A DNA stretch of 6,063 nt from an uncultured Fretibacterium sp. (GTDB lineage Bacteria > Synergistota > Synergistia > Synergistales > Aminobacteriaceae). This document shows, piece after piece, positions 1 to 6,063 of this stretch (positions are counted from its first letter, which is position 1; each line of letters begins with the position of its first letter). The translations under genes and the position numbers were made by a program. The notes beneath the pieces were generated by a model, which was not told where the DNA came from, searched no databases, and saw only the letters and a program-made list of their open reading frames with translations. The stretch is from the NCBI RefSeq assembly GCF_963548695.1, contig NZ_CAUUWA010000102.1:1-6063 (forward strand), given 5' to 3'.

Positions 1-440
1 AGGTGCTGAAGCTCTGCCAGGGGCGCCTGTGCGTCTCCACGCTGGAGCAGGTCGGAGCGGCCGGGCTCTACAAGGCGCCGAAAAAATACCTGGAGGACGT
101 GAACAAGGAGTACAAGGCCCGACGGGACACACTTTACAAAGCCCTGAAGTCCATGGACGGCGTGATCTGCGAGGAGCCGAAGGGAGCGTTCTACGTCATG
201 GTCAAGGCCCCCGTGGACGACGCCGAGAAGTTCATCATCTGGATGCTCCAGAACTTCGACCTCAACGGGGAGACGACGATGGCCGCGCCCGGAAACGGGT
301 TCTACACGGCCCCGGACCGCGGCAGGAACGAGATGCGCCTGGCCTACGTCCTGAAGAACGAGGACCTGGTCAAGGCCATGACCATACTGAAGGGCGCGCT
401 TGCCGCTTATCCGGGGCGCGTCGAGGCCATCAGGGCATAA
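1..440 (+). CDS. PLP-dependent class I/II aminotransferase, aspartate-aminotransferase-like (C-terminal part, 5' end outside window)
   Basis: Cytosolic fold-type I aminotransferase that should move an amino group between an amino acid and a 2-oxo acid using PLP; the exact substrate cannot be told from this fragment. About 146 C-terminal residues are visible, ending at TAA (438-440). The frame is open to the left edge, so the GTG at 3-5 is an internal valine and the true start and the PLP-binding lysine lie outside the window. Counting that valine as residue 1, visible family signatures are the PKGAFYVM strand near 59-66, the ETTMAAPGNGFY segment near 90-101, and NEMRLAYV near 109-116, whose Arg112 corresponds to the arginine that binds the substrate carboxylate in this family. 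The end, GALAAYPGRV, is typical of a bacterial aspartate-aminotransferase-like subgroup as I remember it. A strong terminator follows 26 bases after the stop, so this is the last gene of its transcript. Family assignment is secure; substrate is inference. Confidence 0.93.
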   Translation, partial: VLKLCQGRLCVSTLEQVGAAGLYKAPKKYLEDVNKEYKARRDTLYKALKSMDGVICEEPKGAFYVMVKAPVDDAEKFIIWMLQNFDLNGETTMAAPGNGFYTAPDRGRNEMRLAYVLKNEDLVKAMTILKGALAAYPGRVEAIRA

Positions 441-466
441 GAGCCCAACGATTCGGATTTTGCGGG

Positions 467-510
467 GCACGGACCGGCAGAGAACGGATAGCGCCGGTCC
501 GTGCTTTTCT
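467..510 (+). terminator. Rho-independent terminator of the aminotransferase gene
   Basis: A perfect 12-bp inverted repeat, GCACGGACCGGC at 467-478 and GCCGGTCCGTGC at 493-504, encloses a 14-base loop. TTTTCT (505-510) follows on the plus strand. It begins 26 bases after the aminotransferase stop codon. The minus-strand side has no T tract next to the stem, so it should work mainly on plus-strand transcripts. Confidence 0.88.
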
Positions 511-536
511 GGAGGGACCTCATCCGACATGGAATT

Positions 537-722
537 TCTGAGCGGTTCACCGCCGGCTGGGCTCAGGCCCTCATCACCCCGGCGATGCTCGCCGACCTCT
601 CGGGCCTGGGCGGGCTCATGATCATGGGAATCGGCCTGGACCTCCTGCGCATCGCGGAGATCCGGACGGGCAACATGCTTCCGGGGCTGGTCCTGATCGT
701 GCTCCTCACGGCGCTGCTTTGA
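537..722 (+). pseudogene. 3' remnant of a DUF554 (YdfK-type) membrane protein gene
   Basis: This frame reads about 61 residues from SERFTAGW through ALITPAMLADLSGLGGL, GIGLDLLRIAEIRTGNMLPG and a hydrophobic tail, then TGA (720-722). The pattern TP-hydrophobic-ADLS-hydrophobic-GG, then GIGL-LL, then an I-R-GN-LP motif matches the C-terminal end of DUF554 membrane proteins, whose full length is about 220-240 residues. The function of that family is poorly known. Two hydrophobic segments are visible. In-frame sequence upstream reaches a TAG at 489-491. The only conventional in-frame start before the homology, GTG at 501, sits inside the terminator stem with no ribosome binding site. The nearest good start signal (GGAGGG at 511-516, ATG at 529) is in another frame. 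I infer that the N-terminal three quarters was deleted. The alternative, a genuine short membrane protein, is less likely. The last 17 bases overlap the convergent racemase gene. Confidence 0.65.
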
Positions 723-1806
723 CCTCGCGCCCATCCTCGAAATAGGCTCGGGCCACATAGGGGGACGTGGACAAGCTCAGCATCGCCCCGTAATCGACCC
801 CGAAGCGCAGCACGTCTCCCCATAGCGTGACCGCCGACCGTCCCTCCACATCCAGAAGCGTGTGATCGCTCGATCCCCCCAGGATCTCCACCCCCTCGTC
901 CAGGGGGCTCAGCCCCTCCAGAAGGAGATCCTGGCGCCCGATCCCCAGGATCGCTCTGAGACGGCGCCCCCGATCCTCGAACGTCCGCTCCCTGCCGAAG
1001 GCGTCCGGCCCGAGCGGCCCCTCGGGCCGGGAGGGCTTCTCCCGGACCTCGATGACCTGGGCCTCCAGCTCCACTGTGTCCTGCCTCAGCCAGGGGATCG
1101 CCCGCTGCCAGGCAACGTCGCCGCCCAGTAGAATGGCCTCCCCCACCCGCAGGTGGTTGACGTCTTGGGGCAGCGTCCCCTCCTCCAGCAGCTTGAGGCT
1201 CGAAGTCTCTCCTCCGGAGCACAGCGGGACGGCATACTCCAGCCGGGCCTCCATGAAGCTGCGGGCCAACGCAAGTCTTTCAAGCACAGCAGCCGAGGGC
1301 AGCGCCCCCGCGAAGCAGGCGAAATTCGCCCCCACCCCGTGCAGCCTCACGCGCGGACAGCGCTTGAAGGCCCGAACGAACGCCTCCATCTCCTCCTCGA
1401 GGATCCCCTCCCGCCGGTCGCCGAGGTCGAACATCAGGAGCGCACGGTGCGTTTTTCCCTGGGCCGCGCACTCCGCCTCCAGCGCCTCGACGGCCTCGAT
1501 CATCGACACGGTCGAGCACGAGGCGGTGCGCACGACCGCCTCCAGCTCGGAACGCATGGGGATGCGCAGCAGAAACCGATCCACGGCCGGAAAGGCCTCC
1601 TCGAGCCGGATCAGGTTGCGGATGCGGCTGTCCGCAAAGGCGTCGCAGCCCCCCTCGAGCATCGCACGCGCCGCGTTCAAGTCGGCCGAGATGCCCTTGG
1701 TCACAGCACAGACGGCGATGCCGTGCGCGCGGCACCGCTTTGCCACGTGCGCCGCGTTCTCGCGTATGCGGTCCAGGTGGATGCAAAGTCTGGGATATGC
1801 GTTCAT
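706..1806 (-). CDS. Alanine/ornithine racemase-family PLP-dependent enzyme
   Basis: Predicted cytosolic PLP enzyme of 366 residues that interconverts L- and D-forms of an amino acid. The closest characterised relative I recognise is clostridial ornithine racemase; the YhfX group is also related. The N-terminal part is an alanine-racemase-type barrel with the presumed Schiff-base Lys37 in AVTKG. FADSRIRNL, LLRIPMRSE, MFDLGDRREG, a glycine-rich LCSGGETSSL turn and NHLRVGEAILLGG follow in the family order. The C-terminal domain has GPDAFGRERTFEDRG, RAILGIGRQD, ILGGSSDHTLLDV and DYGAML, where Tyr339 is a candidate second catalytic residue. The start at 1804-1806 is chosen because GGAGGG lies six bases upstream and MNAYPRLCIHLDRI matches the usual family N terminus; an in-frame ATG at 1840-1842 would add 12 unconserved residues. 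The gene follows the efflux-operon terminator. A possible -10 (TAGAAT, plus-strand 1846-1851) has no convincing -35. Substrate specificity is not determinable here. Confidence 0.88.
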   Translation of the reverse strand: MNAYPRLCIHLDRIRENAAHVAKRCRAHGIAVCAVTKGISADLNAARAMLEGGCDAFADSRIRNLIRLEEAFPAVDRFLLRIPMRSELEAVVRTASCSTVSMIEAVEALEAECAAQGKTHRALLMFDLGDRREGILEEEMEAFVRAFKRCPRVRLHGVGANFACFAGALPSAAVLERLALARSFMEARLEYAVPLCSGGETSSLKLLEEGTLPQDVNHLRVGEAILLGGDVAWQRAIPWLRQDTVELEAQVIEVREKPSRPEGPLGPDAFGRERTFEDRGRRLRAILGIGRQDLLLEGLSPLDEGVEILGGSSDHTLLDVEGRSAVTLWGDVLRFGVDYGAMLSLSTSPYVARAYFEDGREVKAAP

Positions 1807-1812
1807 GATCTT

Positions 1813-1818
1813 CCCTCC
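1813..1818 (-). promoter_or_regulatory. Ribosome binding site that decides the racemase start
   Basis: The minus strand reads GGAGGG here, six bases before the ATG at 1804-1806. No comparable purine-rich site with good spacing precedes the alternative in-frame ATG at 1840-1842, so the shorter protein is preferred. Confidence 0.8.
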
Positions 1819-1855
1819 GCTCCAGGACAAAGTTTGCTCCATTCCATTCTACACG

Positions 1856-1886
1856 AAAAGGCCCCTCGGAATATTCCGAGGGGCCT
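1856..1886 (-). terminator. Rho-independent terminator of the RND efflux operon
   Basis: Positions 1859-1886 are a perfect 28-base palindrome with 14-base arms. As RNA it would form a GC-rich stem of about 11 bp (AGGCCCCTCGG with CCGAGGGGCCT) around an AATATT loop. On the minus strand it runs into TTTT (1859-1856). It starts 15 bases beyond the permease stop codon. The plus-strand side has no T tract, and no plus-strand gene ends nearby. It separates the pump operon from the racemase, which begins about 50 bases further on. Confidence 0.85.
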
Positions 1887-1901
1887 CAGGCGATACGGAC
1901 T

Positions 1902-4900
1902 TTACACCTCCGCCGGCGTGCTGCCGGGCGATGGTTTCCCCTGCCGCCGACCCCACCACAGGCGGACCGCCCAGCAGACGCGATAGGCCGCGGGCACGGA
2001 GAGGAGCGCCAGTAGTCCGCCGGCGACCAAGCCCCCGACGGCGACCACCGCGATGGGGGCGCGCATCTCCGAGCCGCGCCCCGACGAGAGCATCAGCGGC
2101 AGCAGGGAGACGACGGAGGTGACGACGGCCATGACCAGGGACTTGAAGCGCACCTGGCAGGCCGTCTCGATGGCCTCGTAGGGGTGCCTGCCCGCGAGCC
2201 TCAGAACCTCGGCGTAGTCCACGACGACGATGGCGTTGTTGACCACCATGCCCACAAGCATGATCATGCCGATCAGGGAGAAGATCGAGATGTTGACCCC
2301 CGCCATCAGCATGGCGGGCACGACCCCGATCATCGCCATGGGCACCGTGAACAGGATGACCGCGGCGTAGAGCCAGGACTCCAGGATCGCCGCCACCACG
2401 ATGTAGGTCACGACAATGGCGATGATCATCGTCCGAATCAGCTCGGCGAAGTTCTCCGCCATGTCCTCGCTCTCGCCGCCGAAGGTGACCTCGACCCCAT
2501 CGGGCAGCTTCATCCCGGAGACGAGCTCCCGCATCCTGGCGTTGCCCTCGCCCGACGTGATGAACCGCACGTTGCCCGTCACCACGACGGTACGTCGGCG
2601 CTCGACGCGGCGAATTTCCGTCGGCGCGTCGCTCCAGGCCACGTCGGCCATCTCGTCCAGGGGGACCAGCCCGTAGCCCGTCATGATCGGCAGCGCCGAC
2701 ACCGTGTAGATGTCCCCCGCCTTCTCGCGGTCCAGGCGCGCCTTGATGTCGTACTCGAAGCCGCTCTGGCGGAACTTGCCCGCGTCGGCCCCGATCAGGT
2801 AGCCCCGGACGATACCCGACAGATCCGAGATGTTGAGCCCCAGCGGGGTCAGCCTCCAGCGGATGGGGAGCACCCGAAGCTCCGGTTTGCCCATCTCCAT
2901 CGAGAGGCTCAGGTCGCGCACGCCGGGGACGCTGCGCCCGCGGCTGCGAATTTCCTCCGCAACGGCGTAAAGGGTCAGGAGATCGTCCCCATTGACGCGA
3001 ATCTCAATCGGGTTTCCGAAGCCGACTCGGGTCGCCGTGGTCGTCGTCTCCACGCCCTCCAGCGTCGCCAGGAAGGGACGAATTTTATCCGCGACGGACT
3101 GAGTCGAGGGACGCTCGGGGTCCTCCTTCAGGTAGACGGCGACCGAAGCCTTGAAAATAGCCGTCTCGCGCTTGGAGGCGCCCACCGTGGAGACCACGTC
3201 GCGGATCCAGCGTTTTTCCTCCATCGTGGAGATGAACGCCTCCACCCGCCGCACCATCTCCTCCGTCCGCCCCAGGGAGGCGCTGTTGTCCAGCGTCAGG
3301 CTGATGGTGATCGTCCCGTCGTCCGTTGTGGGAAGGAACTCCGAGCCGATGAACCCGCCAAGCCGAAGCGAGCCGTAGGTCAGCAGGAGCGTCAGGATCA
3401 CGGCGATCAGCGGGAACCGCATCGCCCCGCGCAGCAGGAGGAGGAAGAGGTCCTGAAACCCCTCGAAGAGCCAATTCCACCAGCCCGTCAGGATACGTCC
3501 CAGAAGGGGCGGTTTCGCGCTTCCCGGGCGGATGCGCGCCGCCAGGCAGGGCGTCACGGTCATGGTGACCCACAGGGAGAAGAGCGTGGCGTACACGATC
3601 GTCACCGCGTAGGGCTTCAGGAACTGCCCGGCGATGCTGGACATCAGGGCGACGGGCATGAACACGCCCAGGTTCGTCAACACGCCTGCCAGAACGGAGA
3701 CGGAGATCTCCACGGTCCCCTCCTCCGCGGCCTCGAAGGGTGCGTACCCCATGTCCCGGTAGCGGTAGATGTTCTGGATGATCAGGATGGAGTTCATGAC
3801 GAGGGTCCCCATGGAAAGGGCCAAGCCCAGGGAGCTCATGAGGTTGAGGGTGTAGCCGTGCATCTGCATGGGGACGAAGGTCGCCATGAAGGCAACGGGC
3901 ATGGAGACGGCCACGATGAAGGTAGCCGACAGGCGCCCCAGGAACAGGTAGATGACCAGGGCCGTCAGCAGGATGCCCACGCCGGTGTCGCGGATGACGT
4001 TCTTGACCGAGGTCTCGATGTAGCTCGTGTCGTCGTAGGTGTAGTTCATCCTGAAGTCGGGAAGGGTTTTCAGGGTTACCTCCAGAATGCGCTTGATCGC
4101 CTTTCCCGCCTCCACGACGTCGGCATTGGCGCGCGGACTGACCCGCATCTGGACGACCTCGCGGCCGTTGGCCCGGGCCATGGACCGGACGTCCTCCTCG
4201 CCGTCCACCACCTTGCCCAGCAGGGACAGCGGAACGGGCTGACCGTTCGCGGCGGGGATCAGGATGTCCTCCAGCTGCTCCACCTCGTTGAACTCGCCCA
4301 TCAGGCGCAGGGAGACCTCGTCCTTCTCCTGCGTGACGTATCCCGATGGGTTGGTCTGGTTGTTGGCCGCCACGACCGAGCAGATCCTCTGGTAGGAGAC
4401 GCCGTAATCGCTTAGCGCCGCGGGGTCCAGGACGATCTGGATCTCACGGTCCCGCCCTCCCACGACGTCCACCTGTCCCACGCCCTCGACGCGCGCGACG
4501 AGAGGCTTGATCCGGTCGTCGATGAACTTCTTGGCCTCCTTCTCGGGGAGCTCGGAGGTGAAGGAGGCGATCAGGAAGGGCTGGGCGTTGATGTCGAACT
4601 TCGTGGAGACCGGCTCGTTCGCGTCCCTGGGGAGGTCCGACACCTTGGCCTTGACCTTGTTGTTGACGTCCACCAGCGCCAGGTCGGGGTTCGTCCCCGA
4701 CTCCATCTCGACGGCAAGCATCGACACGCCGTCGCGGGAGTAGCTCGTGATCGTCTTGAGCCCCTCCAGGTCGGAGAGGGCGTCCTCCAGAGGCTTGGAG
4801 ACCAGCTGCTCGATCTCGTTGGGGCCGGCCCCCGTGTAGGTCGTCCGGACCAGGATGAACGGCAGCTCGACGCTGGGATAGAGCGTCACCCCCAGGCTCA

Positions 4901-4991
4901 GGTAGCTGCTGATGCCCAACAGGACCCAGATGACGACCGAACAGCCCGTGAAGACCGGACGCTGGATGCAGAACCGTATGAAACCTCTCAT
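1902..4991 (-). CDS. RND efflux permease, HAE1/AcrB-like, lacking the TM4 acidic proton-relay residues
   Basis: Inner-membrane subunit of a tripartite efflux pump, 1029 residues, the normal length for the family. Layout is classical: TM1 near 13-33; a first periplasmic half near 34-336 containing LYPSVELP and GAGPNEIEQLVSKPLEDAL; TM2-TM6 near 337-482, ending TVTPCLAARI; TM7 near 524-545; a second periplasmic half near 546-850; TM8-TM12 near 852-1004. ATG at 4989-4991 is preceded by GAGGAA (plus-strand 4996-5001), and MRGFIRFCIQRPVF is a standard RND N terminus. The adaptor gene lies 28 bp upstream and a terminator follows, so the two form an operon. In TM4 the sequence is LVMNSILIIQN where AcrB has LVDDAIVVVEN, so both AcrB proton-relay aspartates are replaced (Met399, Asn400). 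TM10 has Asn918 at the AcrB Lys940 position, while Arg948 appears to match Arg971. The frame is intact. Substrate (drug, lipid, metabolite) and driving ion cannot be deduced. Confidence 0.95.
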   Translation of the reverse strand: MRGFIRFCIQRPVFTGCSVVIWVLLGISSYLSLGVTLYPSVELPFILVRTTYTGAGPNEIEQLVSKPLEDALSDLEGLKTITSYSRDGVSMLAVEMESGTNPDLALVDVNNKVKAKVSDLPRDANEPVSTKFDINAQPFLIASFTSELPEKEAKKFIDDRIKPLVARVEGVGQVDVVGGRDREIQIVLDPAALSDYGVSYQRICSVVAANNQTNPSGYVTQEKDEVSLRLMGEFNEVEQLEDILIPAANGQPVPLSLLGKVVDGEEDVRSMARANGREVVQMRVSPRANADVVEAGKAIKRILEVTLKTLPDFRMNYTYDDTSYIETSVKNVIRDTGVGILLTALVIYLFLGRLSATFIVAVSMPVAFMATFVPMQMHGYTLNLMSSLGLALSMGTLVMNSILIIQNIYRYRDMGYAPFEAAEEGTVEISVSVLAGVLTNLGVFMPVALMSSIAGQFLKPYAVTIVYATLFSLWVTMTVTPCLAARIRPGSAKPPLLGRILTGWWNWLFEGFQDLFLLLLRGAMRFPLIAVILTLLLTYGSLRLGGFIGSEFLPTTDDGTITISLTLDNSASLGRTEEMVRRVEAFISTMEEKRWIRDVVSTVGASKRETAIFKASVAVYLKEDPERPSTQSVADKIRPFLATLEGVETTTTATRVGFGNPIEIRVNGDDLLTLYAVAEEIRSRGRSVPGVRDLSLSMEMGKPELRVLPIRWRLTPLGLNISDLSGIVRGYLIGADAGKFRQSGFEYDIKARLDREKAGDIYTVSALPIMTGYGLVPLDEMADVAWSDAPTEIRRVERRRTVVVTGNVRFITSGEGNARMRELVSGMKLPDGVEVTFGGESEDMAENFAELIRTMIIAIVVTYIVVAAILESWLYAAVILFTVPMAMIGVVPAMLMAGVNISIFSLIGMIMLVGMVVNNAIVVVDYAEVLRLAGRHPYEAIETACQVRFKSLVMAVVTSVVSLLPLMLSSGRGSEMRAPIAVVAVGGLVAGGLLALLSVPAAYRVCWAVRLWWGRRQGKPSPGSTPAEV

Positions 4992-5013
4992 GAAGTTCCT
5001 CGATCCTCAAAGG

Positions 5014-5031
5014 CAGCCCCTAAAGGGGCTG
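5014..5031 (-). other. Intercistronic RNA hairpin over the adaptor stop codon
   Basis: CAGCCCC (5014-5020) and GGGGCTG (5025-5031) form a perfect 7-bp stem with a 4-base loop. The adaptor stop codon (TAG on the minus strand, 5022-5020) straddles the loop and the stem. The hairpin lies just upstream of the permease ribosome binding site. Only TTT, and not directly against the stem, follows it on the minus strand, so it is not a good terminator. Roles in mRNA stability or adjusting the adaptor-to-permease ratio are possible but inferred. Confidence 0.5.
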
Positions 5032-6063
5032 ATCCTCGCCGAAGTCCAGGTTTTTGGAGACCGGGACGCCGTCGTAGAGGCTGCGGTTTCCGCTCACGAT
5101 CAGCTCGTCCCCGACGCTGAGCCCCGAGGTCACGACGACCCTACCGCCGCGCCCCGAGCCCGTCGTGATCGTCACGCTCCGCGCCACGTCGCCGGAGGCG
5201 ACGTAAACCGACTGCGCGTTGCCCCTGTAGATCACGACGTCGGACGGAATGACGATGACGTCATTTTTCTTCTCCACCAGGAAGCGCCCCTCGACGTAGG
5301 TCCCGGGCAGCACGCCGGCGTCCTGCTTCAGCCCCACGACTACGGGATACAGCCCCGAACCGCTCTGCGCCTCGGGGCTGACGCGCTTGACCCAGCCGAC
5401 GCTCCGCGTCCCGTCGACGTAGATATCCACGGAGGTCTGCTTGTTGATGTTGAAGATGTCCTTCTTGGAGACCATCAGCTGCGCCTCCATCTCCGAGGGA
5501 TCGACGATGGAGACGAGCGGCTTGCCCATCTCCGCCACCTCGCCCGGCTCCACGTTGCGGGCCGAGACGATCCCGTCGATGCTGGCCTTGAGCTCCGTCC
5601 TCAAAAGGGTGGACTGCGAGCTCCTCAGCCCCGCCTCCACCGACTTCAGGGCCGCATAGGCCTTGTCCACCTCGGCCTGCGAAACGCCGCCCTTCTTCCT
5701 AAGCTCGTTCAGGCGTTTGTAGTTCAGCAGGGCCTCGTCGTACCCCGTCCGGCTGGCCTGCGCCCTGGCCGTTCTATCGGCGGCCAGGAGCGAGACCACG
5801 GTCTGTCCCTTCTTGACGCGGTCGCCGACCTGGACATGGACGGCCCTCACGATCTCCCGCTCGAAGGTCGTGACGTCCTGGGTGTGCACGGCCTTGGCCT
5901 GACCGTAATAGCTGCGCCAGCCCTCCCATGAGCCGGGCTTCAGGACCGTCGTGGTGACCGGGAAGCTGATCTTCTCCGCCGCCTCCAGGGATTTCAGGTT
6001 GGCCGCATCCTGCGAGAGCCTGGCGTTCACGGCAAGCCACACCGCCGCCCCCGCGAGCGCCAG
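5020..6063 (-). CDS. RND efflux periplasmic adaptor (membrane fusion protein), N-terminal end outside window
   Basis: Periplasmic subunit that links an RND permease to an outer membrane channel. 347 residues are visible and the frame stays open to the right edge, so the GTG at 6042 is an internal valine. The first visible residues, LALAGAAVWLAV, look like the end of a signal or membrane-anchor helix. In visible numbering, the first lipoyl half is near 62-95 (HVQVGDRVKKGQTVVSL), a short helical hairpin near 98-152 (GVSQAEVDKAYAAL), the second lipoyl half near 155-188 (ASIDGIVSARNVEPGEVAEMG), a beta-barrel near 190-265 (DPSEMEAQLMVSKKDI; PGTYVEGRFLV), and a membrane-proximal domain follows (VIVIPSDVVIYRGN; GLSVGDELIVSGNRSLYDG). 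The short hairpin is typical of adaptors needing a TolC-like partner, which is not in the window. It ends 28 bp before the permease gene and should be co-transcribed with it. Confidence 0.94.
   Translation of the reverse strand: MALAGAAVWLAVNARLSQDAANLKSLEAAEKISFPVTTTVLKPGSWEGWRSYYGQAKAVHTQDVTTFEREIVRAVHVQVGDRVKKGQTVVSLLAADRTARAQASRTGYDEALLNYKRLNELRKKGGVSQAEVDKAYAALKSVEAGLRSSQSTLLRTELKASIDGIVSARNVEPGEVAEMGKPLVSIVDPSEMEAQLMVSKKDIFNINKQTSVDIYVDGTRSVGWVKRVSPEAQSGSGLYPVVVGLKQDAGVLPGTYVEGRFLVEKKNDVIVIPSDVVIYRGNAQSVYVASGDVARSVTITTGSGRGGRVVVTSGLSVGDELIVSGNRSLYDGVPVSKNLDFGEDQPL

Noticed and set aside
3..5. GTG at 3 as the aminotransferase start
   Set aside because: The visible part is only the C-terminal third of the family and the frame is open to the left edge, so the codon is internal.
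563..1222. Second minus-strand frame within the racemase gene
   Set aside because: Gly/Arg/Ala-rich off-frame translation of the same DNA, with no family features.
1807..1842. Racemase start at the upstream in-frame ATG (1840-1842)
   Set aside because: The extra 12 residues are not family-like and would read through the GGAGGG site that is well placed for the ATG at 1804-1806.
1052..2122. Long plus-strand frames (1052-2122 and 1153-1986) across the racemase and terminator
   Set aside because: Ser/Arg/Ala-rich shadow translations that cross the intergenic terminator and match no family.
2184..4415. A 743-codon open frame on the plus strand opposite the RND permease
   Set aside because: It is an antisense shadow of the GC-rich permease gene. 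The translation is dominated by His, Asp, Gln, Arg and Gly without any domain, while the minus strand encodes a full-length recognisable RND protein.
5002..5037. Seven-base direct repeat GATCCTC at 5002-5008 and 5031-5037
   Set aside because: Too short to distinguish from chance; the second copy is in coding sequence and no insertion is associated with it.
4912..5931. A 339-codon plus-strand frame opposite the adaptor and permease start
   Set aside because: Biased composition rich in Asp, His, Arg and Leu, no domain, and fully opposite two well-supported genes.
6040..6042. GTG at 6042 as the adaptor start
   Set aside because: The frame continues upstream to the window edge as a hydrophobic LALAGAAV stretch, so this valine lies inside the signal or anchor segment.

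Overview
The window looks like ordinary chromosomal DNA from a GC-rich, diderm (outer-membrane-bearing) bacterium. The diderm inference rests on a tripartite-type RND efflux adaptor and permease. The high GC, the strong GGAGG-type ribosome binding sites, an aspartate-aminotransferase-like enzyme and an ornithine/alanine-racemase-family enzyme would suit an amino-acid-fermenting lineage such as Synergistota. That placement is a guess from general resemblance, not something the sequence proves. No phage, transposon, CRISPR array, tRNA or rRNA is visible.

Layout. (1) Bases 1-440, plus strand: the 3' part of a PLP-dependent class I/II aminotransferase whose start lies left of the window, followed by a clear rho-independent terminator (467-508). 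(2) Bases about 537-722, plus strand: a reading frame matching only the C-terminal end of a DUF554 (YdfK-type) membrane protein, without its N-terminal three quarters or a credible start, read here as a gene remnant. Its stop overlaps the 3' end of the next gene. (3) Bases 706-1806, minus strand: a complete alanine/ornithine-racemase-family enzyme. (4) Bases 1856-1886: a perfect palindrome with a T tract on the minus strand, the terminator of the efflux operon. (5) Bases 1902-4991, minus strand: a complete 1029-residue RND (HAE1/AcrB-like) permease. (6) Bases 5020-6063, minus strand: the periplasmic adaptor of the same pump, with its N-terminal end cut by the right edge. No gene-free stretch exceeds 300 bases; the longest, 441-705, holds the terminator and the DUF554 remnant.

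How the genes work together. Adaptor and permease form one minus-strand operon (28 bp apart, adaptor first) and should assemble into an envelope-spanning efflux pump with an outer membrane channel that is not in the window. The racemase lies downstream of the operon terminator and is probably a separate unit. The plus-strand aminotransferase converges on the racemase.

The observation most worth following is that the permease lacks the acidic residues of transmembrane helix 4 that carry protons in AcrB-type pumps (Met399-Asn400 in place of Asp407-Asp408). Two further relay positions also differ, although the gene is otherwise intact. Nothing else suggests an undescribed multi-gene system.
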